Origin: Quercus robur
Taxonomy: Eukaryota > Streptophyta > Magnoliopsida > Fagales > Fagaceae
Assembly (NCBI RefSeq): GCF_932294415.1
Contig: NC_065536.1
Coordinates: forward strand, 58,641,854-58,705,853
Direction: 5' to 3'
DNA: 64,000 nucleotides
Within the stretch, counting starts at the first letter, position 1. Every line of letters begins with the position of its first letter. The notes under the pieces are model-generated. The model was given only the letters and a program-made list of their open reading frames with translations, did no database searches and was not told where the DNA came from. Of the stretch, positions 12,201 to 23,341 are shown in pieces. The translations under genes and the position numbers were made by a program.

Positions 12201-12561
12201 ATGCTTCTCAATCGCTCAGCTTCATTGCTTTACCTCCACAAGCTCTCACCTTCTCCTACTAAATTCTTTTCCCATTTCAAACATTCATACTCTCTTCCTC
12301 TCTTTAACCCTTCACCACCGCCACCATTACTTCCTTCATGCCCTTCATTTTCTTTGCTCAGGGTCAGCTTCTTTTGCCTGAACCCACCTCGCCATAGACA
12401 AGCTAGACCTTTTGCTACCGCCACCGCTGCTGCCGCGGAAAGGAAGGGAACTGACACGTTTTTGGCCCTTTGAAGACGTGTCGTGGGCATCCCTCGAGGT
12501 GTCCGATAAGCTCTCTCGGGCTCTCTATAGTGCCGGCATCGATAGGCCCTCTCTGGTTCAG
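12201..12561 (+). pseudogene. Orphan first exon of an RH22-like DEAD-box helicase
   Basis: The frame from 12201 encodes a Ser/Pro-rich, positively charged N terminus with FATATAAAAERKGTDTF, which resembles an organelle transit peptide. The reading then shifts, and the next frame gives EDVSWASLEVSDKLSRAL and AGIDRPSLVQ. That is the pre-Q-motif/Q-motif region of plant RH22-type DEAD-box RNA helicases, which act in plastid RNA maturation. A frameshift near 12460-12475 breaks it. The expected intron donor after the Gln codon reads GGACCC, not GT. Intron-1-like sequence continues to about 13383, but exon 2 onward is absent. The same exon and intron recur at 46213-46880, so this is a partial duplicate. 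Confidence 0.75.
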
Positions 12562-12973
12562 GGACCCACACACACTCACCCTGGCCTTGTTCGCTCATTT
12601 GTTGAATTATAGCAGGAATGTCAATGTTTTGTTTTTGATTGTTTTCGGAGAAATGAAAGGTAAAGAGGGAAAAGCAACATATTTAGAATTGTGGGTTTTG
12701 TTTTTTGAGGGGAAAAGATGAAAACTTTGACCAATACGGTGTTTAATAAGCGAAAATTTCTGTACTTTACTTGTTAAAGGCTTTGTTTTGGATCTCCCTT
12801 TGTAATTCTTAGGTTCAATTTGGTTTTCAGTAGTATAAATTGATTGATATAAATTTAACAACACATGATGATAATAAGGTTTTGAGATTTTCTGTATAAA
12901 AAAAAAAAGGTTTTGAGATTTTGCTAAAGAAAAACACATGATATTATGAATATGAAATGACATTTTACACTTA

Positions 12974-13233
12974 AGGTCTGTTTGGATAGAACTTATTTTG
13001 TTGAAATTGAAAACTGAAACACTGTAGCAAAATAATTTTTAAATGTGTGAATAGTGTTGTGGGACCCATTTTTAATGAAAAGTTGATAAAAAGTGGAGTT
13101 TGTGAGTCTGTGAACAGTGCACAAGTGCACTGTTCACAATTGAAAAGTCAATAAAACCGGCTCTGAAAAAAAAAAAATCTGAAAACGCGCAAAGTTGAAA
13201 ACGTGAACGTGGACGTGTTATCCAAACTGCACC
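12974..13233. mobile_element. MITE in helicase intron copy
   Basis: About 260 bp with terminal inverted repeats GGTCTGTTTGGATAG / GGTGCAGTTTGGATAA and TTA-like flanks (TTAA / TTA). It is absent from the paralogous sequence at about 46708, where CATTTTACAC runs straight into TAAATCATTTC. That supplies the empty site. It contains a perfect 14-bp hairpin (13109-13122 / 13125-13138, around AGTGCAC). The short TIR and TWA-type target suggest a PIF/Harbinger or related MITE. I recall the family as abundant in Fagaceae. Confidence 0.8.
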
Positions 13234-13386
13234 TTAGTCATTTCAAATCCACACATTTATCATGCTTAAATTCCTTCATAAATTTCATTAATAAAGAAAA
13301 ACCTATCATTTCATACTTATTCAAGTCATTTAAAACTAAAGATTGAAATCCAAATCCTTGTGCATTTATTTTTAAGTGAGGTTTGA

Positions 13387-14230
13387 TATTTTGCAATTAG
13401 AAATAATAACCATCATCACCATCTCTAATTCCACGAAATACCACAACCACCATTCCCTTGACAAACAATAACAGCAACAAAGCCCTCATCCAAAACTATG
13501 GGATCAGCTATAGATCCTTAATCATTCACTTGTATTCTTTTTCCGCTATTCTATCCTATATAAAATAAACTCTTTGTCACCTCCTTTATTAACATCTCTT
13601 TTTATACTACTTCTCCGGTGTTCGTTTTTTCTTTTCTTTTTTAATTGATAAACTACACCCACCCACCCACCCATTAGGTCTTGAATCGAACAAAATTTCT
13701 CTCCAAATTAGTTTGGAGAGAAACTTTTCAAACTTCTCATATATATTTTTTTTGGACGTGAATTTTGAAAATCCAACCGTTGAATTTTATGTTCCTTATG
13801 TTCTTAACAAGCATATCAAATTTCATTCAAATAAGATATTATTTACTATTTGATCAATTAACTTATTTTTTATATACAACTTTAGATTACAAAAACTTGA
13901 AATTATAACATTTATTTGATGACATAGCAATTGATCTTTGATTTTCTTGAAATTTTGTAAGCATTAAGGATGTAATAAGAGCATGCAATCTAACGGTTAG
14001 ATTTTCAAAATTCACACTCAATATAAATATATATGATGAGTTTGCAGGGTTTTTCTCCAAACTAGTTTGGAGAGAAACTTTGTTCGTCTTGAACCCATGA
14101 CCTCACTAGCTCACTCAGTCACCCTCCAACCCATTATTATGGCTACTAGTGTTATTTTAGTCCTCCCTCTAACTACTTTAGTTCCCTATCCTTATTAAAA
14201 GATGCACTTGAACTCTTTTGCTTACAATTA
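13387..14230. repeat. Segment duplicated at the right end of the window
   Basis: From GATATTTTGCAAT onward this segment is closely similar to 63536-64000, apart from a 400-bp insertion (13686-14085) and small indels. The two copies are about 50 kb apart in the same orientation. At 13.39 kb the segment abuts the helicase intron copy, so a rearrangement junction lies there. No gene recognised in it. Confidence 0.85.
13686..14085. mobile_element. 400-bp MITE with self-palindromic termini
   Basis: The ends are TCGAACAAAATTTCTCTCC... and ...GGAGAGAAACTTTGTTC, inverted copies over about 35 bp. Each end is itself a palindrome (TTTCTCTCCAAA / TTTGGAGAGAAA around YTAG). It is flanked by GTCTTGAA on both sides (13678-13685, 14086-14093). 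The paralogue at 63841 has one uninterrupted GTCTTGAACCC, the pre-insertion site. An 8-bp duplication suggests hAT. If the element is taken from GAACAAA, the duplication becomes 10 bp with one mismatch, which would fit Mutator. Confidence 0.88.
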
Positions 14231-15209
14231 GTCTTAAATCCTTACTAACTATTTATAATGGCTATATAGTGACTATAAACTGCAGCTGATTATAATCGAT
14301 AGACTACTCAATAAGTCCTGGACCATTACTACTACTGTCAATTCTGTTACAGTCAGCTCGAAAGTTGACAACCTAGCAAGTCTTACAACTCTTACTACTA
14401 TTATTAATGAACTATTGAGGCTTCTTTTCTAATGCTGCTATGAAATGCCATACTACTAATTGCTTTGTATAGGTAGAATCATAGTTTTAGGAAAACTTAC
14501 ACTTTTTGAAAATTTTGGGTTGGGAATTCCAGCTGCCAATGATCTGAATTCTGAACAGTAGTGTTACGTGTAGAAGGGAACCGAATTCTATACTTGATGA
14601 GACAAAAAAAAAAAAAAAAAAAACTCCATCATCGTTTGGTTGTTCATCACAACACATGAAAATCCCTACAATAAGATTATTTATCAGTAATTCTAACTTA
14701 GTCAGGTGATGTCATAAATAAAAAGAAAAGAAATCTGGTAGGGTGAGACGGAGGGAAGAGTAGAATGAGAGGAGAGGGAAAAAAAAAACCCTAAATAGGC
14801 TAAGAAAGAGAGAGAGAGAGAGTAGCTGACTGTGTGAGCCGTGGCAGAAGAGTGACAGTGAGAGAGACGGAAAGGGTGTGAGACGGAAAGGATGCTTACC
14901 CATGTAAATGCATGTTATACAAAACTCTTTCACACACAAAAGGAACTAACTTGAATAAGATTATAGGGAATAATCGAAACTACAAAAGCAAAAAAAGAAA
15001 AAAAAGGACATTGCTTGCTATGCTTTTTGACAGAAACGAGGACAAAGAATCACTTGGTTCACTCACACCAACTATGAAGTGATAGATTATGAAAGAAGTA
15101 ATAAAGGCAGCGTGTATGGTTCCATGGTTAATAAACCTAGAAGGTAGCCTAAACAAGCTCCAGAAGCAATGAAAATCCCTATCGGGTTGCTTGTAGCAAT
15201 CCCTTGATA
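14231..15209. other. Intergenic sequence with GA-rich tract
   Basis: No gene supported. It holds an A20-like run near 14606 and a (GA)n tract at about 14805-14822 inside a purine-rich block. Minus-strand ORFs across that block are low-complexity artefacts. Confidence 0.4.
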
Positions 15210-15880
15210 TCATAACCTTGAAGCTGCAAACAAACACAGTTTACAGTTAGTTTTTACTTTTAACACTTGATACAAAATTATACATGTAAATTTACACGGT
15301 AATGACATATATGCCTGCTTGGTTGTCCTTGAGATCCAGTGCAATATAATAACAGTAAAAAAGGTCGTTGTCAACGGCGAATCAAGTAGACTTATGCACA
15401 CACGTCATAAAACTTCTACCTGAAGAAAGTTGAGAAGCAATATCACTCCAGAGTTCCAAAAGGGCATGTAAAACCTCAAAGTAGTCCCTGCAGGAATCAC
15501 AATGTACTGTTATTTTATAACAATATACGGAGTAAGGAATTTTACTGAAAAGATAACATGCAAGAGCCATTTGCCGTAAAGTTCAAAAAAATGAGCATCA
15601 TTCACGTAAGTTAGCATTTAGGTAAGGAATTAACCATTCATTAATAAGAAAAGAAGAAAAAAAAAAAAGCTGAGAGAAAAAGCTTTTGAGAAATGAATCC
15701 ATAGGCAATTTGACAAAATGCAAAAAAAGTACAAAGCACATTGAATACCTTCATGATGAACCCTGTAATCTATCAGACCATGGCAAACCCACAGTAAGAG
15801 AAGATGTACTAGTACCACCCATATGGGTTTCTGTAGAACTTGTGAATTTACTCTAGTTGGGCCATTGCCAGATCTTAGAA
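15210..15880 (-). pseudogene. Possible exon remnants of an unidentified host gene
   Basis: On the minus strand one frame around 15836-15750 reads HMGGTSTSSLTVGLPWSD and then TGA, just before an AAG|GTATTC donor-like site. At about 15489-15408, after CTGCAG, there is a compact exon-like frame DYFEVLHALLELWSDIASQ ending TTCAG|GTAGAAG. A further short segment after TTTGCAG at about 15224 ends in a stop at 15210-15212. The spacing and splice-like borders suggest three small exons of one gene. I do not recognise the protein. The TGA in the first exon and the lack of further exons suggest decay. Confidence 0.35.
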
Positions 15881-16153
15881 ACAAAAAAACTACACCTTTA
15901 CTTCCAATGTTAATCTTCTTCCCCTCACCATCCCCATCAATTATGGAAGTCCCATTTTGTCAACCTCTCCCTTTCACAATTCTCATACTACCACCAACTC
16001 TATTGGCCAAGGGAGTTAATACCATACCGAAAGCTGTACCGATTTAGACAGTGGTACAATATATTTCGGATACCGGTCAATACCAGTGTACCGTTTCGGG
16101 TTTACCGTTATTTTTTTATATTTATAAATAAATATACATACATACATACATAC

Positions 16154-16831
16154 TGTGGGGCCCGGCCCAAAATAATGGGCTAGTGAAATACGGGCCCGTC
16201 CAAGAAGCATCGTGTTCGAGGAGAAGTCATAGCCAAAACATTATTCAAGCCCAACTGCGGTAAAAGAAACCTGTCCGAGGAGTAACACCTTCTCAGACAT
16301 TACGAAGTCCAGACCAAAAGCTCGCCCCAACCACTGCAGTTCATCCTCCAAGCATATAAAAAAGAATAAAACCCAAAATATCTCATGGAAAGCTGCCACC
16401 ACCACATTAAATGTGTCATAACCACCCTCTTGGCCGCATTAATGAGGAAAAGACCCCTGAACAGTACTACCTTGGCCACTGCAACTCACAAGAGAGTGAT
16501 AAGGGTGTCTGATAGGACAGGTGCTCAAGTAAGGGCTTAGATGATCAACAAGTGTAAGGTTCAGATAAGAATGAAAGAGCTATATAATATAGTAGAGTCC
16601 CTCAAAGAAGGGGACGAAAAAATGTATTATCTATACCCAGAAAATATAATCTTCTGTGAGACATTCATTCTTGTGTTTTTGCTTCTGCAATGACGTTGTC
16701 CATGCATCAGACCGACTAAGTTCACTGAGGCTAAGTTCTTTGACCCATCCTCTACAAAGATTTATTGTGTGTTGCACCTTGGGCCAAGGCCTGATCAGTA
16801 GGATTTGGACCAGGAAAATCGTGCAACTACA
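16154..16831 (+). repeat. 5' LTR of the gypsy element
   Basis: TGTGGGGCCCGGCCC... to ...GTGCAACTACA, with the same length as the 3' LTR. It is GC-richer than the flanks and carries repeated GTCCGAGGAG-like motifs near 16220 and 16275. Confidence 0.95.
16581..16590 (+). promoter_or_regulatory. Candidate TATA box of the gypsy LTR
   Basis: TATATAATAT sits 243 bp before the LTR end, in the usual U3 location for a promoter. The 3' LTR has the same site with one change (TATATAATGT). Confidence 0.5.
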
Positions 16832-16833
16832 AT

Positions 16834-16850
16834 TGGTGCCGTCTGTGGGA
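16834..16850 (+). other. Primer binding site of the gypsy element
   Basis: TGGTGCCGTCTGTGGGA starts two bases after the 5' LTR. It has the TGG start expected to pair with a tRNA 3' CCA. I did not assign the tRNA species. Confidence 0.75.
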
Positions 16851-16884
16851 AGAACTAGGGCATCAGCTAGCACAGCGGTCGAGC

Positions 16885-18239
16885 ATGGCAGAACTAGGTC
16901 CACACCAGGAGAATCCTCACCAGGCTAACTCCCAACAGACACAACCCGCCGAGTCCCAGAGGCAAAATAACCCCACCAACCCAGGCGGCAGGGGGAATCG
17001 TGAGGGAAGTGTGCATACTACCCGGACGAGCCAGAGTCACACTCAGATAGGTAGTCACGTGTCCCAGAGGCGAAATAGTCATCAGGCCATGCAGCGAGAG
17101 ATAGATGACCTGAAAAGGAAGTTACGACGTGTGCAGCGAAAACGACCTCCCTCTAACTCAGACGAGTCTTCTAATGCGGAGGATGCGAGTTACCGACGGA
17201 GGTCAAAGACCCCCCCAAGTGAAACCTTTTCCTACGAAAGGGAACCATGTCCTGTACGGAAGTATGAGAGCCCATCCAGCAACGGTTCGGGGAACGATGC
17301 TATGAAGAAGGCGCTGGACCAGGTTTCAAGGTCACCCTTCACGTATAGAATTGAAGGGGCTAAGCTACCTCGTCGCTTCAACCAACCGGCGTTCGCCATC
17401 TATAACGGCCGAGCAGACCCGGTAGAGCATGTAAGTCAGTTTAACCAGAAAATGGCAATCTAATCGCAAAATGAAGCCTAATGTGCAAAATCTTCCCATC
17501 TAGCTTGGGATCAATGGCAATGAGGTGGTTCAACAGCCTGAAGACAAATTCCATAGGCTCCTACAAGCAGCTCACTTAGGCTTTCTGCTCCCGTTTTATT
17601 ACAGACACCAGAGTCCCTCGACCCCTCAGTTCGCTATTGTCCTTATCCATGCACGAAGGAGAAACCCTGAAAGTATACTTGGATAGATATTGGGAGGTGT
17701 ATAACGACTTAGATGACAACCATGATGATGTTGCTATTAGCACGTTCAAAGGCGGTCTCCCCACCGAGCATGGCCTAAGGAAATCCCTCACTGGTAAACC
17801 AGTTGCCGACGTTCATCAGTTGATGGATAGGATCGACAAGTACAAAAGGGTGGAGGAAGATCAGCTGCAAGGAAGGGAAAAGGAGAAGGTCATCCCCCCC
17901 AAAGCAAATGATTTTAGGTCGGAACGGTATAACCCTAGCCAGCCGAGGAGAGATTTTTCGCGACAGGCTGGACAGAGCAACCCGCAAACAGTGAATGCCG
18001 TATTCAGGGAGCTAGTACAACAGGTACTGGAGAAAGTAAGGAACGAGCCCTATTTCAGATGGCCGGGAAAGATGGCTGGAGACCCTTCCAAACGTAACCA
18101 GGACCTATACTGTCACTACCATCAAGACCATGGGCATACCACTGAGGATTGCAGGAATCTATGGAATCACCTAGATCAGTTGGTCCGAGAAAGGAAGTTA
18201 CGTCACATTCTGCACCCCTCGAGTGGCCATCCCGGTTAA
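16885..18239 (+). pseudogene. gypsy gag pseudogene (Tat-type)
   Basis: Capsid/nucleocapsid precursor. The frame from MAELGP at 16885 runs through a Gln/Arg/Ser-rich N terminus and a charged coiled segment (MQREIDDLKRKLRRVQ) into the capsid fold (FNQPAFAIYNGRADPVEHV), then stops at TAA 17461-17463. A one-base loss near 17478-17482 shifts the frame. The next frame has TAG at 17577-17579, then runs open from 17637 with LKVYLDRYWEVYND and a C-terminal Cys/His cluster CHYHQDHGHTTEDC that resembles the Tat knuckle. TAA at 18237-18239 ends it, in frame with protease downstream. In relatives gag and pol form one long frame, so these stops are secondary. Most look like Gln codons turned to TAG/TAA. 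Confidence 0.9.
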
Positions 18240-18263
18240 GCAATACAAGAGTCTCGAAAGGAT

Positions 18264-21200
18264 GTGTCCTTAAGACCCCCCACCGGAACGATACATATCA
18301 TCCTCGTTGCACCAGGAAGAACTGGGCCACCCATCCCCAGTGTACTGGCTGTTGATCGGCTCCCCTCCGAGGACAAGCATAGGGAACCCAAAAGGTCAAA
18401 AAAGCGAAGCCCTTTGATACTGGGATTCTCGGGCGAGGATAAGAAAGGAACTATTCAACCTCACGACGATGCCTTGGTGGTTACGTTAAGAATTGGAGGC
18501 TTCGATGTGAAAAGGGTGTTTGTAGAATCGGGAAGTGCGGTAGAGATAATGTACCCTGATCTATACAAGGGGCTGAACTTGAAGCCGGAAGATTTGGCAG
18601 CTTATGATTCCCCCCTTCTCAGCTTCGAAGGGAGGATTGTTACACCAAAAGGGCAGATCCGACTACCCGTGCAGACTGGGTCGGAGGTGGTGGAGGTAAA
18701 TTTTATCGTGGTCGACGCTTACTCACCCTACACCGCAATAGTTGCCAGGCCATGGATCCACGCCCTAGAAGCCGTATCCTCCACACTCCACCAAAAAGTA
18801 AAATACCCATCCAGAGGACAAGTAGAAGAGATCCGAGGAGATCAGGCCGTGGCCAGGAAGTGTATGGTGGCCGCCATCTTACATCGGCCCCGTGCCGAGT
18901 CCTCAGCCCCCGAGAGCTTATAGCAACCAGCCACCTCGGCAACGCAAGGCGATGGGCTAGCCGAGGAGATAAGATGTGAAAGTTTAGATAAGATCGCTGT
19001 CAACAACGACCCGGAGAAGTTTTTTCAGGTCGGCTCTGAGTTGCCTTCTCAAGAAAAAGAGGAACTGGTCAGATTTCTCAGAGGAAATGTCGATGTGTTT
19101 GCATGGGACGCCTACGACGCCCCGAGAGTTGATCCTAGCCTTATTTGTCACTACCTGAACGTCAACCCCTCTTCCATTCCGAAGAAGCAGCCACCCCGAC
19201 GCCCTTCAAAGGAACATGCTAGTGCCGTAAGAGACGAGGTGGCAAAACTGAAAAAAGCAGGGGCTATTAAAGAGGTCTTTTACCCCGAATGGTTGGCAAA
19301 CACGGTGGTGGTAAGGAAGAAGACAGGGAAGTGGAGGGTCTGCGTGGACTTCACGGACATGAACAAGGCGTGCCCAAAGGACCTATTCCCCCTACCCCGA
19401 ATCGACAGGTTGGTGGATGCAACCGTGGGTCACCCTCGGATGAGCTTCCTAGACGCCTTCCAGGGCTATCATCAGATACCCCTTGCACTGGAAGACCAAG
19501 AGAAGACGGCTTTCATGACGCCCATCGAAAATTATCACTATAAGGTGATGTCGTTTGGGCTGAAGAACGCAGGCTCAACCTACCAAAGGATGATGACCCG
19601 GATGTTCGAGCCACAGCTGGGCAAGATCATTGAGGTTTACATAGACAATATGGTTGTGAAGAGTAAAAGGGTGTCCGAGCACGTGAAAGACCTTGAAAGA
19701 ATCTTCGCTATCTTAAGGGAACACCGGTTGCGGCTGAATGCTTCCAAATGTTCATTCGGGGTCGGGTCCGGGAAATTTTTAGGGTACATGGTAACCCACA
19801 GGGGAATAGAAGTAAGCCCCGATCAAATCAAAGCAATTAACAGCCTACAGGCTCCTCGGAACCCGAAGGAAGTGCAGAAGCTCACTGGTATGATTGCAGC
19901 ATTAAACCGGTTCATATCGCGATCAGCGGATCGATGTCGACCTTTTTACCTCCTGATAAACAAGTGGAAAGGGTTTGAATGGTCGGAGGATTGTGTTCGG
20001 GCTTTCCAGCAGCTTAAGGAATACCTGTCCCGACCACCCATCATGTCCAGCCCCGAGGCAGACGAGGTGCTGTTTGCGTACATCGCTGTAGCTCCCTATG
20101 CTGTAAGCCTGCTACTGATACGGGATGATAATGGGGTGCAGCGACCGGTTTACTATGTGAGCAAATCATTACATGAGGCCGAGGTGCGATACCTGCCTCT
20201 AGAAAAGGCAATTCTGACGATAGTACATGCCACACGGAAGCTCCCTCATTACTTTCAGGCGCATACGGTCATCGTTCTAACTCAGCTTCCCCTACGAGCA
20301 GTGCTTCAAAGCGCTGACTACACAGGAAGAATCGCCATGTGGAGTGCGCTTTTGGGGGCCTTTAATATTAAATATATGCCCAGATCCTCCATCAAAGGAC
20401 AAGTCCTCGCAGACTTGGTAGCGGAGTTTGCTGAACCCTCTATAGAAACGATAACCGAAAAGAAATACATGGATGGAAAATCGGTTGGTGCAATTTCAGT
20501 AAGGGGGACCTTGCATTGGAAGGTCTATGTGGATGGCGCGGCCAACCAGAAAGGATCTGGAGTTGGGATAGTTTTAATATCACCGGACGATGCTGCCATT
20601 GAAAAATCACTGAGGCTCGGATTCTCGGCTACGAACAATGAAGCCGAATACGAAGCCTTACTTCAAGGGATGACGATGGTTCAAAGATTGGGCGGAAGAA
20701 TAATAGAAGCATTCTCGGACTCCAGATTGGTCGTCGGACAAGTGATGGGTGAGCTGGAAGCTAAAGATGCTAGGATGCAAGAGTATCTAAGACAAGTCAA
20801 ACGCCTACAAACGAGTTTTGAATCCTTCAATCTGACGCACATTTCCAGGAGTGTAAACACCCATGCAGACTCGCTGGCCACTCTCGCCACATCCTCGGCG
20901 CATAATCTGCCGCGAATGATCCTTGTTGAAGATCTAGCCCAGGCAAGTCCCATCAGCAGAAACCCGGCCCAAGTCCATCAGATCAGAAAGAGTCTCAGCT
21001 GGATGGACCCCATAAAGAACTTCCTCCAAAATGACACCTTATCGGATGAAAAACTAGAGGCCGAGAAGATACGTAGGAATGCTCCTCGGTTCTGGCTATC
21101 AGAGGACCACAAACTATATCGGCGCTCGTACTCTGGACCGTACCTACTCTGCGTACATCCAGAAGAATCCGAGTCTCTACTTGAAGAGTTACACGAAGGA

Positions 21201-22238
21201 ATTTGTGGAAGTCACACCGGAGGAAGGTCGCTGGCGCACAGGGCACTCACCCAAGGATACTGGTGGCCGAACATGCAAAGGGAGGCCCAAGAATACGCTA
21301 AAAAGTGCAATCAGTGCCAAAGATTTGCCCCGAATATCCACCAACCCGGAGGGGTTCTCAACCCCCTCTCTAGCCCATGGCCGTTCGCACAATAGGGCCT
21401 TGATATTGTCGGACCTTTCCCCAAAGCTGCGGGGAACAAGCGATACATAATAGTCGGAACCGATTACTTCACTAAATGGGTGGAGGCTGAACCTTTGGCC
21501 AACATTAGGGACGTGGATGCCCAGAAATTCATCTGGAAGAACATTATCACCCGCTTCGGAACTCCACGTACACTCATTTCCGACAATGGTCTTCAGTTCG
21601 ACAGTAAGAGCTTTAGGGAGTATTGCCGTGAGTTTGGGATCATTAACCGATATTCCACCCCCGCCTACCCCCAAGGAAATGGGCAAGTCGAGGCCGTGAA
21701 CAAGTTCATAGTGAACGGACTGAAGAAAAGATTGGATGAGGCAAAGGGGAGATGGGTAGAAGAGCTCCCGCACGTCTTATGGACCTATCGGACAACGCCG
21801 CGACGGTCAACCGGTGAGACCCCCTTTTCGATGACTTATGGGGCTGAGGCCGTGCTCCCAATCGAGAACAACTTTCCCACATTGAGGTCTAACACGTTTA
21901 CCCCAGACGGTAACGACGAGTTATTGGGAAGAAGTCTAGACCTAGCCGAGGAAAGAAGGGAAAAAGCAACGATTCATATGACCTATTATCACCAAAAGCT
22001 GAGACAAGGGTATGATGCCAATGTTAAACTGCGACCTCTAGGTCCGAGTGATCTCGTGATGAGGAAGATTCTCGGCAGTGCAAAAAACCCTTCTTGGGGC
22101 AAGTTGGGGCCCAATTGGGAAGGACCATACCGTGTCACATCCGTGGCCGAGATAGGCGCCTACTACCTAGAAGATTTGGATGAAAAAACTGTACCTCGAC
22201 TATGGAATGTAAATAACCTCAGAAGATATTATTATTAA
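18264..22238 (+). pseudogene. gypsy pol pseudogene (PR-RT-RNH-aRNH-INT)
   Basis: One frame with two internal stops: TAG 18921-18923 and TAG 21393-21395. Protease: the active site reads ESG at 18534 (VFVESGSAVEIMY), a Glu where family members have the catalytic Asp. RT: TGKWRVCVDFTDMNKACPK near 19330, and the catalytic box at 19638 reads YIDN instead of YIDD. A degenerate RNase H follows (to about 20430). Then comes an archaeal-type RNase H with all four acidic positions (VDGAA, NEAEYEAL, SDSRLV, HADSLA). Integrase keeps its zinc finger (HEGICGSH... CNQCQ) and a D-35-E pair (codons 848 and 884 counted from 19041). The TAG at codon 785 sits where relatives have Trp. RT is expected to be inactive even without the stops. 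Confidence 0.93.
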
Positions 22239-22299
22239 TGAAAATGGCTTAGCCCATGTTTTGTTTCGTGATTATCCTCTGCCTACTGGTCTATTTACG

Positions 22300-23015
22300 A
22301 CTATTCATAGTTTTAAACAGAACCTAAGTCCTGCATGGCTCCTCGGACCACAGACTTAGGGGAAATTATTACTCATGACAACTTATACAAGTTTTAAACA
22401 AAACCGAAGTCCAGCATGGCTCCTCGGACCACAGACTTAGGGGAAATTATTACTTGTGGCGACTATTCATAGTTTTAAACAGAACCTAAGTCCTGCATGG
22501 CTCCTCAGACCACAGACTTAGGGGAAATTATTACTCATGACAACTTATACAAGTTTTAAACAGAACCTAAGTCCTGCATGGCTCCTCGGATCACAGACTT
22601 AGGGGAAATTATTACTTATGGCAACTATATATAGTTTTAAACAGAACCTAAGTCCTGCATGGCTCCTCGGACCACAGACTTAGGGGAAATTATTACTTAT
22701 GGTGACTATTCATAGTTTTAAATAGAACCTAAGTCCTGCATGGCTCCTCGGACCACAGACTTAGGGGAAATTATTACTCATGACAACTTATACAAGTTTT
22801 AAACAGAACCTAAGTCCTGCATGGATCCTCGGACCACAGACTTAGGGGAAATTATTACTTATGGCAACTATTCATAGTTTTAAACAGAACCTAAATCCTG
22901 CATGGCTCCTCGGACCACAGACTTAGGGGAAATTATCACTCATACAAGTTTTAAACAGAACCTAAGTCCTGCGTGGTTCCTCGGACCACAGTCTTAGGGG
23001 AAATTATTACTTATG
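22300..23015 (+). repeat. 81-bp tandem repeat, nine copies, in the gypsy 3' region
   Basis: The anchor AGTTTTAAACAGAACC recurs with TTTT at 22311, 22392, 22473, 22554, 22635, 22716, 22797, 22878 and 22949. That is exactly 81 bp each time, except the last step of 71. Two leader variants, CTATTCATAG (A) and CTTATACAAG (B), mostly alternate (A B A B A A B A B), giving a partial 162-bp higher-order period. Every unit contains CCTAAGTC ... GACTTAGG, an 8-bp inverted repeat around TGGCTCCTCGGACC. It lies directly after the pol stop and before the antisense gene. Tat-lineage elements are known to carry variable tandem repeats here. Confidence 0.95.
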
Positions 23016-23341
23016 ACAATTTGGAAAACTATTACCTAAGGGAAATCATTTTAAGGCGTGCGCGCAGTCTAGCACCATTGCAACCCTCATTCAAATTCGC
23101 TACATGACATCCTCTTCACCTTGACCGTTTATATCATTACTAGCGTTAAATAAAGGGATGGTACCAGCATAAATCCATAAAAATGAAGGAAACATTCTAT
23201 ATTAATATTCCGAGATCAATACAAAAAGAAAGGTCCTTACAAGAGAACACCAAAAACAGGACGACTCTCATTTATTAAAAAAAAAAAAAACTGAAAGCCT
23301 AAGTGCTAAGCCTTAGCAGGGGGATCCTTCTTCTGCTCTAG

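Noticed and set aside
12230..12598. 122-codon minus-strand ORF opposite the helicase exon
   Set aside because: Shadow frame of the RH22-like exon, whose plus-strand match is specific.
22300..23015. CRISPR-like array
   Set aside because: The units are contiguous 81-bp tandem repeats without spacers, inside a plant retrotransposon.
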